Of a DNA stretch of 24,792 bases, positions 1 through 7,426 are shown one piece after another. The notes beneath the pieces were generated by a model that worked only from the letters and a program-made list of their open reading frames with translations, had not been told where the DNA came from and did not search any database. Position 1 is the stretch's first letter, and each line of letters starts with the position of its first letter. Both the position numbers and the translations under genes were made by a program. This stretch comes from a virus. The stretch spans positions 1 to 24,792 of the IMG/VR virus record IMGVR_UViG_3300018481_001304. One strand, given 5' to 3'.

Positions 1-954
1 CTATTTAGTGAGGTTTTGAAGTTGTTCTGCCATTAACGTTACTTTAGCTTCCAAATCGTTAAACCTCCCGTAGAGTTCTCCAGGCTCTGGGAAATCGAAT
101 AAAACACCCGCCCGCAAGTACCACAATTCCAAAACATCTGATTGATCTAAAATTATGTTCGGGTAATCTCTTTTGTTTTGGTTGTCTGATATTAAAATTA
201 GCTTTCCAGTATCGTGAACTCGGTTTAGTACCCTTTTAATTACAATCCCTTCAGACTTTGTAACTACAATATAGATACGCCTATCGCGTATATCTTCAAT
301 GCTTTCAGTCCATCTGCCAACTGCAATAGATGAATTTGGAAGCGTTGGCATACTATGGCCTTTTACTTCGAATGCGCGATGTGTGCCACCCCTTATGCCT
401 GGCATTTTAATAGTCGGTAGGTTTCCAATATATTCAGGATCGCCGTAACCATTCAGGTAACCAGCCGCTGCTTTTGCGGCTACAAGCGTTACTAAATCTT
501 CATTATTTTCACTGATTGCAATAACCTTTGGCGTTCCTAAATTAAGAGTTGGGGGGGCATTATTATGAGTTGGGGTGTCAGTTGGAGTGTCAAATTTACC
601 AAAAGTTGGGGTGTCACTATTGGCATTTTTTAATGCTGAAACTCCTGACTTTTGGATATCATCATTAGGGGTATTTGCATTTATTTTATCTAACTCATTT
701 GGGGTTACCAGCATTTCGCCGATGCCATTAAGCAGCCATCTAGGATTTACGTCAACAAACATGTTGGTAATAGCTACTAAAATGTCAGTAGTAGGTATTG
801 GATATTTCTTAGTTCTAGTATCAATATTAAATAATCTATTCAATGTTTGTTGAGATACGTTCTCTAATTGCTCTGCAAAAACCCTTACTACCCCATTGGA
901 ATAATGATTTATTAATCTTTTAACTCGTTGATTTATAGGAGGAAGAGAATCCAT
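1..954 (-). CDS. Phage repressor, HTH plus S24 (LexA/CI-type) self-cleaving peptidase
   Basis: A 317-aa protein. The N-terminal ~85 residues look like an XRE-type DNA-binding region; residues 71-82 (PRWLLNGIGEML) are the 'P.WLL.G.G.M' signature common in Bacteroidetes phage repressors. A low-complexity linker follows (about 100-143), then an S24 peptidase domain with the Ser nucleophile at S201 (GHSMP) and the Lys general base at K240 (IVIKRV). An Ala-Gly pair at 164-165 (AAAGYL) sits where LexA/CI proteins cleave themselves. The last ~25 residues are heptad-like. In this family RecA filaments trigger autocleavage, so the inferred role is to hold the prophage silent and induce it on DNA damage. 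It is divergent from the early operon, as in Mu-like phages. The gene is complete, with its stop at the window edge. Confident on family; DNA target not shown. Confidence 0.88.
   Translation of the reverse strand: MDSLPPINQRVKRLINHYSNGVVRVFAEQLENVSQQTLNRLFNIDTRTKKYPIPTTDILVAITNMFVDVNPRWLLNGIGEMLVTPNELDKINANTPNDDIQKSGVSALKNANSDTPTFGKFDTPTDTPTHNNAPPTLNLGTPKVIAISENNEDLVTLVAAKAAAGYLNGYGDPEYIGNLPTIKMPGIRGGTHRAFEVKGHSMPTLPNSSIAVGRWTESIEDIRDRRIYIVVTKSEGIVIKRVLNRVHDTGKLILISDNQNKRDYPNIILDQSDVLELWYLRAGVLFDFPEPGELYGRFNDLEAKVTLMAEQLQNLTK
569..616 (-). repeat. Short repeats in the repressor linker
   Basis: On the plus strand GTTGGGGTGTCA occurs at 569-580 and 605-616, with a one-base variant at 581-592. 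On the coding strand these give repeated Asp-Thr-Pro-Thr units in the linker between the DNA-binding and peptidase domains. Repeat gain or loss could change linker length without shifting the frame, because the unit is 12 bases. Confidence 0.7.
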
Positions 955-1042
955 TGAAATTTATTTACTTAAATGTTTGTTATTTATTACTTAAATGTTT
1001 GTATAATTGTGTCGCAAAGAAACACTTTTGCAAACGCAAGAT
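955..1042. promoter_or_regulatory. Divergent switch region: direct-repeat operator and early promoter
   Basis: The 88 bases between the repressor and the first early gene hold two exact 16-base direct repeats, TTACTTAAATGTTTGT, at 965-980 and 987-1002. They start 22 bases apart, about two helical turns, so two repressor units could bind the same face. On the plus strand TATAATTG at 1002-1009 resembles the Bacteroidetes -7 element TAnnTTTG, with a TTTG at 976-979 as a possible -33 element (22-base gap, slightly long). The second repeat abuts the -7 element, so binding there would block the early promoter. I found no convincing leftward promoter. The operator role is inference. Confidence 0.5.
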
Positions 1043-1276
1043 ATGAAAAATCAAAACGAAATGTACCAAAACAAGAAAAAGCCTGAAATCAATATTCCGG
1101 CCTCAGTTACGGCTGATATTGTTGGCTGTAGCGAAAGCTTAGTAAAGCAAGTACGTACTGGAGACCGGAACGCAACTAAAGGCGCTGGCGCAAAGGTAGC
1201 GGTTGTTGATGATTTATTAACTATAGGCACAACCGCATTAATTCAACACATTAAAAAGGTTGTAAAATTAGGGTAA
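1043..1276 (+). CDS. Small early protein, putative Ner/Cro-like DNA-binding protein
   Basis: A 77-aa protein, first of the early operon and divergent from the repressor. ATG 1043 (MKNQNEMYQ) is preferred over an upstream in-frame ATG at 1007, which overlaps the putative -7 element. Residues about 20-45 (TADIVGCSESLVKQVRTGDR) have the spacing of a helix-turn-helix: a short helix, a Gly turn, then a helix with Ser/Lys/Arg. The place next to the switch fits a Ner-like regulator that limits early transcription or represses the repressor. The stop overlaps the transposase start (TAATG), so the two are translationally coupled. Function rests on position and the weak HTH reading; I cannot name a family. 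Confidence 0.6.
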   Translation: MKNQNEMYQNKKKPEINIPASVTADIVGCSESLVKQVRTGDRNATKGAGAKVAVVDDLLTIGTTALIQHIKKVVKLG

Positions 1277-3363
1277 TGCAGTATTTAAACACAAATATCC
1301 TTTGTTTAAGCTACTACGAATATATTGTTTATTTCGGCTTAGATGCCTATAAGAATGATAAAAGACGTAATCTGATGACCGTTCATGGCATTGGAGGCAA
1401 TGGCCGTAAAGTGTTTATTGAATTTGAAAGCTTACAGCCTAAGCGTAAAGAAGTCATAGTAAAAAAGATTGGTAGCCCCTACGAATACATGGCAAAACAG
1501 CCAATACTTGACTTAATTGATTGGGATTACATAGCTCAATCTTTCTACTCTGATTTTGTACTTCCCAACGGTGACAAATTGCCGAATACCAATATTAACG
1601 CGAAGGGTAAAGAGCAAATTAACTATGTTGAGCGCTATACTAAAGCCGCCAGCTGGTTAAATATGATTGACCGTTTAACCTCTGATAAAAGGGCTTTAAA
1701 ACAACTTTTAAATCTATCGGTAATGGACTTTTGGGATACCGTTAGCGAATTGATTTTAAATGAGGGTGTTAAACTTCCAAGTGCGCCAAAAAGACTTAAA
1801 GAAAAAGTTAAAGAATATAAAGCTATTGCAGATACGGAAGACCGTTATGCATCATTAGTGGACTTAAGCAAGTTTGGCAATAGTCATTCAACTAAAATTA
1901 AAGATGAAGAAAGCGAAGCGTTACTATTGAAAATGCTTAGTGATCCACGTAAGCAAGATAATACTGTTATTGCTTCTGCCTATAATCTTTGGGCTAAGAA
2001 AGCAGAGAAACCAACTATAAGTGTTGGGGCTGTTGGCTATTTCGCCCGTAATAATGAACATATTATTGCGCCTTTAAGGGATGGTTTAAAGAAAGCTGCT
2101 AATGTTTATACCAAGGATATACAGCGTAAACGTGCTACTGCACCACTGTTATTTATCAATGCCGATGATAACTGTTTAGATTTATTCTTTGAGGTTGAAA
2201 AGCTAAAGGCTGACGGTAAAGTGCAAAAAAGCAAGCATTACCGCCCTATGTTATACGTAATTATTGATACTTACAATGATTATATCTTAGGCTATGCCGT
2301 TGGTGATACTGTTACACACGAACTTGTTTATTCAGCATTCAGAAATGCTATTAACCATATCGCTGAACTTACTGGTGGTTATTATCTTCCACACCAATTA
2401 CAAACTGATAGATGGGGATTAGATGTAAAATATAAAAACGAATTAGGCCAGTTTTACAAAAAAGTCGCCCGTTTTACGCCTCAATCTCATGGTGTACCGC
2501 AAGGTAAATACATCGAAAGATCATTTGGTGTGGAATGGCACCAGGTGTTAAAAGTAATGCCGACTAATAACTATGCAGGCCAAAATATTACTGCAAAAGA
2601 ACGGTTAAGCGCTGAATACATTGTAGAAGCAAGCAAAAACTATCCAAGCATTGACAGAATGCCGGAAGTTGTGGCCAGTTTCATCAATGTAATGCGCATG
2701 AAAGCTAACCCAAAAACAGGGGTTAGCCGCCAATCAGAATGGATAAATGCCTTCCATGCATCGGAAAAAAGCCAGCAAAAAGCCATTGATGTTAGCTTAA
2801 AACTTCAATTATTCGGTAAAAAATACGAACATGATGCTACAATTACCAAAAGCGGCTTAAAGCCAGTTATAGGCGGTGAAAAGATCACTTTAAACATTCC
2901 TCCTGAAGTAATCTGGCAAAACAACGGTAAAAAGGTAGACATCATTTATGACCCTCAAAATCTTAATGAAATGATGGTAACTGATGGTAAAGGTTTAAGC
3001 TTTATCGCTCCAAAATACGACTTCGTACCATCCAATTTCGCGGATTATAAAGAAGGTGACCACGCCAGAATACAGGGATTGTTTGATGAAAAGAGAAGCA
3101 TTAACCGCCTAATGGCTGAAACCATTCAAAGCCGCTTAAAATCCTTGCCAAATATCAATGTAGAAGGCTTAATGCAAGGCGGGGTATTGCTTAAGGACTT
3201 AAAAAACGAAGCGGAACGCGAATACTTAGAAAACCTTTACCAGCCGAAAGAAATCGAAGCGCCAACAGTGGTACTGCCTGAAGCTAAGAAGAAAATTAAA
3301 GCATCGAAGAAAGTTTTAGCTATTGCTGAAGCGGAAACAGAAGATATAAGAAATTTTTATTAA
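1276..3363 (+). CDS. Mu-type DDE transposase (MuA-like), integrase core
   Basis: A 695-aa protein, close to the length of Mu A (663 aa). The N-terminal ~250 residues correspond to the end-binding region. The RNase H-fold core begins near 285: the first catalytic Asp is at about D297 (LLFINADD), followed by strands 'MLYVIIDTYNDYILGYAVGD'; the second Asp is D378 (QTDRWG); the Glu is E414 in KYIERSFG, equivalent to the Mu A motif KPVERAFG. A beta-barrel-like C domain and a basic, charged tail follow. Known role of the family: binds phage ends, assembles the transpososome and joins phage DNA to target DNA, both for integration and for replicative transposition. The next gene is its MuB-like partner. 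The frame is intact. Confidence 0.9.
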   Translation: MQYLNTNILCLSYYEYIVYFGLDAYKNDKRRNLMTVHGIGGNGRKVFIEFESLQPKRKEVIVKKIGSPYEYMAKQPILDLIDWDYIAQSFYSDFVLPNGDKLPNTNINAKGKEQINYVERYTKAASWLNMIDRLTSDKRALKQLLNLSVMDFWDTVSELILNEGVKLPSAPKRLKEKVKEYKAIADTEDRYASLVDLSKFGNSHSTKIKDEESEALLLKMLSDPRKQDNTVIASAYNLWAKKAEKPTISVGAVGYFARNNEHIIAPLRDGLKKAANVYTKDIQRKRATAPLLFINADDNCLDLFFEVEKLKADGKVQKSKHYRPMLYVIIDTYNDYILGYAVGDTVTHELVYSAFRNAINHIAELTGGYYLPHQLQTDRWGLDVKYKNELGQFYKKVARFTPQSHGVPQGKYIERSFGVEWHQVLKVMPTNNYAGQNITAKERLSAEYIVEASKNYPSIDRMPEVVASFINVMRMKANPKTGVSRQSEWINAFHASEKSQQKAIDVSLKLQLFGKKYEHDATITKSGLKPVIGGEKITLNIPPEVIWQNNGKKVDIIYDPQNLNEMMVTDGKGLSFIAPKYDFVPSNFADYKEGDHARIQGLFDEKRSINRLMAETIQSRLKSLPNINVEGLMQGGVLLKDLKNEAEREYLENLYQPKEIEAPTVVLPEAKKKIKASKKVLAIAEAETEDIRNFY

Positions 3364-3373
3364 TAAAAAAGCC

Positions 3374-3390
3374 GCCACGGTGGGCGTGGC
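3374..3390 (+). terminator. Hairpin between transposase and ATPase genes
   Basis: GCCACG at 3374-3379 pairs with CGTGGC at 3385-3390 around a 5-base loop, just after the transposase stop. On the plus strand only a weak T-rich run (CTTTT) follows at a distance; on the minus strand the stem is followed by a run of six T. It may attenuate early transcription or stop antisense transcription from the right. Partial read-through is likely, since the downstream genes belong to the same early module. Confidence 0.4.
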
Positions 3391-3415
3391 AGCTAAACTT
3401 TTAACAATGTGTATT

Positions 3416-4267
3416 ATGAATACGGTAACAAAAGAACAAATTAAAAATGAATTAGCCAATTACGTGGCTAAAATCGGTAGCCAGAATGCAGCCAGCAAAA
3501 GGCTTACCAATGTTTCAAACGCTACGATCAGCAATATTCTGGCGGAAAAATGGGATAATATTGGCGAATCAATGTGGATATCTATCCAAAAGCAAATAAC
3601 AGTTTCCTTAGATGGATGGCAGGTTGTTTCCAATGTTCGCAGGGTAAAGCAGTTGCACCAGCTTTATTCTGATGCCAAAGACTTTAGTGAAGTATTTTGT
3701 GTGGTAGCGCCTGCTGGAAGCGGTAAATCTCAACCTGCTACGCTATTTACTGAATACCCAAACGTTTACCGAGTGGTATGTAAAGAGCATTTTAGCCGTA
3801 AAACTTTCTTAGTTGAATTGCTTACCGCGATGGGTAAAGACGGTAGCGGATACACTATCCATGAAATAATGAATGAGGTTTTAAACTCTATTCTAAAAGC
3901 AGAAAAACCGCTAATCATCCTGGATGAAGTTGATAAGCTTAACGATCAGGTATTATACTTCTTTATCAGCATTTACAATACTACTGAAGATAAATGCGGT
4001 ATTGTTCTCCAGGCTACAGATTTCTTCAAAAAAAGAATCACCAGAGGTGTTAGCGCTAACCGCAAAGGGTACAAGGAAATTTATAGCCGTTTCGGTAGAA
4101 ACTTCGTTGAGTTGCCGAATAATACTGATAGAGATTTAGCCGAAATAATTAAGGCTAACGGCGTGAAAGAAGAAGGCGAAATAATCAGGATCACCAACCA
4201 AAGCGAGGGCGATATACGCCGTATAAAACGCCTTGTTAAAGCTTATTTAAGAAAGGAGGCTGCATAA
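3416..4267 (+). CDS. MuB-like AAA+ ATPase, transposition target selector
   Basis: A 283-aa protein from ATG 3416 (MNTVTKEQIK); an in-frame ATG at 3380 would lie in the hairpin and add a non-family N-terminus. Residues 1-60 form a helix-turn-helix-like domain (GSQNAASKRLTNVSNATISN), as in Mu B. Walker A is APAGSGKS at 98-105; Walker B is LIILDEVD at 167-174. The C-terminal helical domain ends in a basic segment (DIRRIKRLVKAYLRK). In Mu, B binds target DNA as an ATP-dependent filament, activates the transposase and gives target immunity. It immediately follows the transposase as in Mu A-B. Its stop overlaps the next start (TAATG). Confidence 0.87.
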   Translation: MNTVTKEQIKNELANYVAKIGSQNAASKRLTNVSNATISNILAEKWDNIGESMWISIQKQITVSLDGWQVVSNVRRVKQLHQLYSDAKDFSEVFCVVAPAGSGKSQPATLFTEYPNVYRVVCKEHFSRKTFLVELLTAMGKDGSGYTIHEIMNEVLNSILKAEKPLIILDEVDKLNDQVLYFFISIYNTTEDKCGIVLQATDFFKKRITRGVSANRKGYKEIYSRFGRNFVELPNNTDRDLAEIIKANGVKEEGEIIRITNQSEGDIRRIKRLVKAYLRKEAA

Positions 4268-4452
4268 TGAATACGTTAGAATGTACCGAATATGGCTGTA
4301 GAACAAACCACATGCATGGTGAAAGGTGGAGTAGTAAAGTTGGATTTGTCATCAACAAAGAAGAACACTTATGTACGACATGTGCAACCAAAAGAATAGG
4401 ATTTAAAACATTAAGTGCCATAAACGCAGAACGCAAAACAATTAAATCATGA
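4267..4452 (+). CDS. Small Cys-rich protein, possible zinc-binding early protein
   Basis: A 61-aa protein in the early operon, overlapping its neighbours by 1 and 4 bases. It carries Cys at 6 and 11 (ECTEYGC) and a CTTC pair at 37-40 with nearby His residues, which could form a small zinc site; the spacing matches no named finger that I can identify. An AGGAGG lies 8-13 bases before the start, inside the ATPase gene, and is unusually good for this element. Role unknown; real by position, overlap and frame. Confidence 0.6.
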   Translation: MNTLECTEYGCRTNHMHGERWSSKVGFVINKEEHLCTTCATKRIGFKTLSAINAERKTIKS

Positions 4453-4826
4453 ACGCACAAAAATTTATAACTGAAGCTAACAAACAGAGAGTTTGCCAGC
4501 TCTTGGGCTGGTCACTAGGTGACTATACACAATACCAGGAAAATAAAGGGCTTGAATATTTAAGCGAAGTGGTTTGTTGCGATTTGTGGAGTGTAAACAA
4601 CCTGGCTAAAGCCCCGTTTTTCTGGAGGTGGTGGGTTAACCATTGGAACGCACGGGATGTCGAATTTATAGCCGACGCGAGTAACTGGCCTTTAGATTGG
4701 TTACGCCGCAAATACAACGATTTGAATGCGGTGGATGGCTTTACGTTCTGGCCTCATAAAATCATCATGGAGCAAAGCTATGCATACATGATTGGCGATG
4801 TAAATAAAGAATCAGTACGGGTATGA
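4449..4826 (+). CDS. Early-region protein of unknown function, Trp-rich
   Basis: A 125-aa protein whose ATG overlaps the previous stop and whose stop overlaps the next start (ATGA at both joints), so it is firmly in the operon. It is rich in Trp and aromatic residues: WSLGDYTQYQ near 22-31, FFWRWWVNHW near 57-66, and WPLDWLRRKYND near 78-90. No membrane segment or known catalytic motif is visible. The Trp-rich middle could be a compact fold contacting other replication proteins, but I do not recognise the family. Confidence 0.62.
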   Translation: MNAQKFITEANKQRVCQLLGWSLGDYTQYQENKGLEYLSEVVCCDLWSVNNLAKAPFFWRWWVNHWNARDVEFIADASNWPLDWLRRKYNDLNAVDGFTFWPHKIIMEQSYAYMIGDVNKESVRV

Positions 4827-5113
4827 AAGGCGGGGATATCATTGCTATTGTAGAGAAACAAACGGGTTTTACATTGGCGCAAATGAAGGCTACCCGTAAG
4901 GACGAAGTACTTAAGCCTCGCTATCTTTTAACCCTTTTATTGCATGAAGAAGGCTGGAGTGCGGACAGGATAGCGGAACTATTTACCCGCAATAGAACGG
5001 GTACAGGGAAAGCTTTGAAAAATGCAGATAAGCTGCTGGGAAACGATAAATATTTTAAAAAGAACTATTTGGCTTGTGTGGCCAAAATAACTGAATTAGA
5101 AGATGCGATTTAA
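4823..5113 (+). CDS. DnaA domain IV-like DNA-binding protein
   Basis: A 96-aa protein. Residues about 30-75 (KPRYLLTLLLHEEGWSADRIAELFTRNRTGTGKAL) follow the plan of DnaA domain IV: a long helix beginning with R and hydrophobics, a 'S...I...F.R.....' basic helix-turn-helix, then a helix with Ala/Lys. In DnaA this domain reads DnaA boxes at origins. No AAA ATPase domain is present, so this is a stand-alone DNA-binding module, perhaps for replication or for competing at host sites. It overlaps its neighbours by 4 and 11 bases. Family assignment is by pattern only. Confidence 0.6.
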   Translation: MKGGDIIAIVEKQTGFTLAQMKATRKDEVLKPRYLLTLLLHEEGWSADRIAELFTRNRTGTGKALKNADKLLGNDKYFKKNYLACVAKITELEDAI

Positions 5114-5495
5114 AGCAAATAAAGACCAATTGGAAGCCGTGGTAAAAATGCTGGGTATGATGCTGGATAGCTTTCCGGCTGAAACGATTGAAGAGGAAGT
5201 TTTTGAAGAAATTGTAAATAAGATTTTTATCAGGCTACAGGCTAAATCGCTGCAAATATACTGCAATAACAATAGCTGGGCTTTTTCCCTTAATGCAATT
5301 GAAGCGAAATGCATCCATATTTTTTGCAAAAATACTTATCTGGATGAAGTAAACTATCACTACGAAGCGCATCAGTTAAGAAAGATATTTAACGAAATAG
5401 ATAAAATTTATGGCAGAATTAAAGCAAAAAATAGCCCAAACAGAGGCATCGTTACGGGATCACCCGTATACAGACTGGATAACCCGTCACGATAA
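5103..5495 (+). CDS. Hypothetical early protein
   Basis: A 130-aa protein overlapping the 3' end of the DnaA-like gene by 11 bases. It is helical and charged at the N-terminus (ANKDQLEAVVKMLGMMLDSF), with a middle segment of aromatic and Cys residues (LQIYCNNNSWAFSLNAIEAKCIHIF, split around residues 50-74). The last ~25 residues (after KIYGRI) look unlike the rest and overlap a reading frame that starts at 5410, so either the native protein ends differently or the two genes really overlap. No family recognised. Confidence 0.5.
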   Translation: MRFKANKDQLEAVVKMLGMMLDSFPAETIEEEVFEEIVNKIFIRLQAKSLQIYCNNNSWAFSLNAIEAKCIHIFCKNTYLDEVNYHYEAHQLRKIFNEIDKIYGRIKAKNSPNRGIVTGSPVYRLDNPSR

Positions 5496-5532
5496 GATAA
5501 CAGAATTAAAAGAACAGTTAAAACAGAAGAAT

Positions 5533-6195
5533 ATGAACACAGCAACATTAAGTAAACCAGCAAACGAATTATCCGCAGCAGAATTAAAAGCCCTATTGGC
5601 TGACAGAGAAAGCGAAGAACAAAACCAACGTATTCAAAAACGTAAAGATTACGAAGTGCTTAGGGATAGTACTGTAAATGAATTGGTAGGTGGTGCGATG
5701 CATTTTAATGGGGTTTTAAAGGGTTTTAAAACCAATGCTTACAATGACCTTGAAGCAATGTATAAGCTGCTTCAGGAGCATAGTTCACGCCATGAGAAAG
5801 GCAAAGGTACTTTTACCATTGAAAACAGTGAAAGCACAATGAAGGTTCAATTTAAAAGGCACGATGCAACGATGTTCGATGAACGTGCTACGCAAGCGGA
5901 AAAATACATTCTGGAGTTTTTAACAGATGAATTTGGCGATGACAGCGAATCTGATCCACGCAACAAATTAATTAAAAAGTTGCTGGAGCGTAAAAAGGGT
6001 AAAGTAGATAAAGACAATGTATTGCTTTTGGCTGGAATGAAAGATGACTTTCCTAATGCAAATTGGCATAAGGGAATTGATCTTTATTTAGAAAGCATTG
6101 TGCCGGCACATACTAAATATTACGCTCAATTCTACTACCGTGATAGCGTTGATGATGCCTGGTTATCTATCGTTTTGGACTTTGCTAAACTTTAA
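5533..6195 (+). CDS. DUF3164-like phage protein
   Basis: A 220-aa protein from ATG 5533 (MNTATLSKPAN). An in-frame ATG at 5410 would give 261 aa; the added 41 residues are a plausible Lys/Glu-rich helix, but they overlap the preceding gene by 86 bases, so I prefer the shorter form. The body has a helical stretch (KDYEVLRDSTVNELV), a beta region (GTFTIENSESTMKVQF), and a C-terminal 'YYAQFYYRDSVDDAWLSIVL' that matches the ending of DUF3164 proteins found in the early regions of Mu-like phages. Biochemical role is not established. Family call is by remembered pattern. Confidence 0.62.
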   Translation: MNTATLSKPANELSAAELKALLADRESEEQNQRIQKRKDYEVLRDSTVNELVGGAMHFNGVLKGFKTNAYNDLEAMYKLLQEHSSRHEKGKGTFTIENSESTMKVQFKRHDATMFDERATQAEKYILEFLTDEFGDDSESDPRNKLIKKLLERKKGKVDKDNVLLLAGMKDDFPNANWHKGIDLYLESIVPAHTKYYAQFYYRDSVDDAWLSIVLDFAKL

Positions 6196-6199
6196 GGAC

Positions 6200-6256
6200 A
6201 TGGCAAAATTATTTCGAGTCAAATTAAGATTGTGGTTGGCTGCAAGAAAGAAGTAA
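6200..6256 (+). CDS. Possible basic micropeptide
   Basis: An 18-aa reading frame, MAKLFRVKLRLWLAARKK, begins 4 bases after the preceding stop. It would be a cationic amphipathic helix. The stretch to 6325 holds nothing else that I can support. Coding is uncertain; the frame is short enough to arise by chance. Confidence 0.15.
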   Translation: MAKLFRVKLRLWLAARKK

Positions 6257-6325
6257 TTACCCCTTGTGATTATAAATGCGCTAAGACAATGTGCATCTAT
6301 CTATAAAAGATAAGCTGATAATGAA

Positions 6326-6544
6326 ATGAAAAGGAATGAGTTAACTATAGCGGGCGCTTTAGCAATTGGCGATACTTTCTATAAAGCCAGTGATAAAACT
6401 AAAAAGGTTTTTGAACGGATAGAAGGCGAAACGAAACAAAGTGCTTTTGCAATGTACAACGTCACCGCTCACGAACATGGGAGTAAGTTCCCTGAAGCAA
6501 TGAAAAGTAATACAGCCGTGGTGTTTTTGCGCCATATCGGCTAA
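6326..6544 (+). CDS. Small hypothetical protein
   Basis: A 72-aa protein starting MKRNELTIAGALAIGD, predicted as mixed alpha/beta with several Lys and His. Its last codons and stop form the left arm of the 6535-6582 inverted repeat, so its 3' end is tied to that regulatory structure. It has a 130-base gap upstream, unlike the overlapping early genes before it. No family recognised. Confidence 0.5.
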   Translation: MKRNELTIAGALAIGDTFYKASDKTKKVFERIEGETKQSAFAMYNVTAHEHGSKFPEAMKSNTAVVFLRHIG

Positions 6545-6582
6545 TTATCCGATAATTTAATATATCGGGTAATTAGCCGATA
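6535..6582. repeat. Duplicated 20-bp palindrome / 20-bp stem
   Basis: Two near-palindromes lie in tandem: TATCGGCTAATTATCCGATA at 6535-6554 and TATCGGGTAATTAGCCGATA at 6563-6582. They differ at 2 of 20 positions, and their centres are 28 bases apart. Each is self-complementary except at positions 7/14. Together they pair with each other over all 20 positions (one G-U) with an 8-base loop, so the RNA could also form a long hairpin. It covers the stop of the 6326 gene and ends 16 bases before the ATPase start at 6599. Likely a dimer-binding operator pair, or an RNA hairpin setting expression between the two genes. Confidence 0.72.
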
Positions 6583-6598
6583 AATTTCGATTTAAAAT

Positions 6599-7426
6599 AT
6601 GAAACCATTAGGAATAAAACAATTTCATCAGAAAACATTTAGCCTTTTAGATTTAAAAGGCAGCAAGTTTGCAGGGGTTTTGGGTAATGTTACCCGCCAC
6701 TTTACATGCGTTATTTACGGGTATAGCGGCAACGGAAAAACAGAGTTCTGTGTACAGCTGGCTAAAGAACTTGCTAAACATGGGCGTGTGGCCTGGTTAA
6801 GTTATGAACAACGCCACGGCTTCGATCTGCAGACCGCTACACGCCGTAACAATATGGAAGAACAAAGCGGCAACTTTATCCCTATTGATCCGCTGGCGAA
6901 TATTGAAAAGGGCGTAAGCTTATTAGAGGATTTATACAACTACCTATCAAAGAAAGCAAGCCCTGAATATATCTTTATTGATAGCCTGGATTATACAGGC
7001 TTCACATTTGATGATTACAAGCTTTTGAAGGAACGCTTTGATGGTAAAAAGACTTTCATATTCATTGCACACGCAGATAAGTCTGGCAATCTTAAAAAGT
7101 CTGTTAGCCGTGATGTTTTGTTTGATGGTGGCATGGGTATCCGCGTAAAAGATTTCATTGCTGAAGCTGAAAAGAATAGATACGGGGGATTTGAGCCGTA
7201 TATCGTTTACGAACAAAAGGCTAGGGAACGTAATCCTGCATTCTTTACTATGAGGCTAAAAGGCCAAACAGCCCTGCCATTAGCGGAGGGCGCTGAAGCT
7301 GTACCCACTCCTAAAGATAGGGGTAATTCGCCAATACCCCCTATTGAAAGTATAGGGATAAAAGCCAAACAGCCCGTTAAAGTTGATGGGCTAAAAGTAT
7401 CAAAAAACCCTTTAGCGGTATGTTAA
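6599..7426 (+). CDS. RecA-fold ATPase (RadA/DnaB-like P-loop NTPase)
   Basis: A 275-aa protein. Walker A is GYSGNGKT at 41-48; a SYEQ segment at 68-71 sits where RecA-fold enzymes carry the catalytic Glu; Walker B is YIFIDSLD at 124-131; a sensor-like strand FIFIAHADKSG follows at 153-163. The C-terminal ~60 residues are Pro/Lys-rich and probably disordered. Such proteins in transposable phages probably act with DNA during replication or repair after strand transfer, but the substrate cannot be read here. It follows the duplicated palindrome by 16 bases and overlaps the next gene by 7 bases. Family is clear; role is inferred. Confidence 0.75.
   Translation: MKPLGIKQFHQKTFSLLDLKGSKFAGVLGNVTRHFTCVIYGYSGNGKTEFCVQLAKELAKHGRVAWLSYEQRHGFDLQTATRRNNMEEQSGNFIPIDPLANIEKGVSLLEDLYNYLSKKASPEYIFIDSLDYTGFTFDDYKLLKERFDGKKTFIFIAHADKSGNLKKSVSRDVLFDGGMGIRVKDFIAEAEKNRYGGFEPYIVYEQKARERNPAFFTMRLKGQTALPLAEGAEAVPTPKDRGNSPIPPIESIGIKAKQPVKVDGLKVSKNPLAVC

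Noticed and set aside
575-853. 92-codon plus-strand frame opposite the repressor
   Set aside because: It mirrors the repressor's coding strand, including the repeated linker, and has no promoter or homology.
965-1002. Possible CRISPR-like direct repeats
   Set aside because: Only two copies of 16 bases with a 6-base gap, in a promoter; this is an operator pattern.
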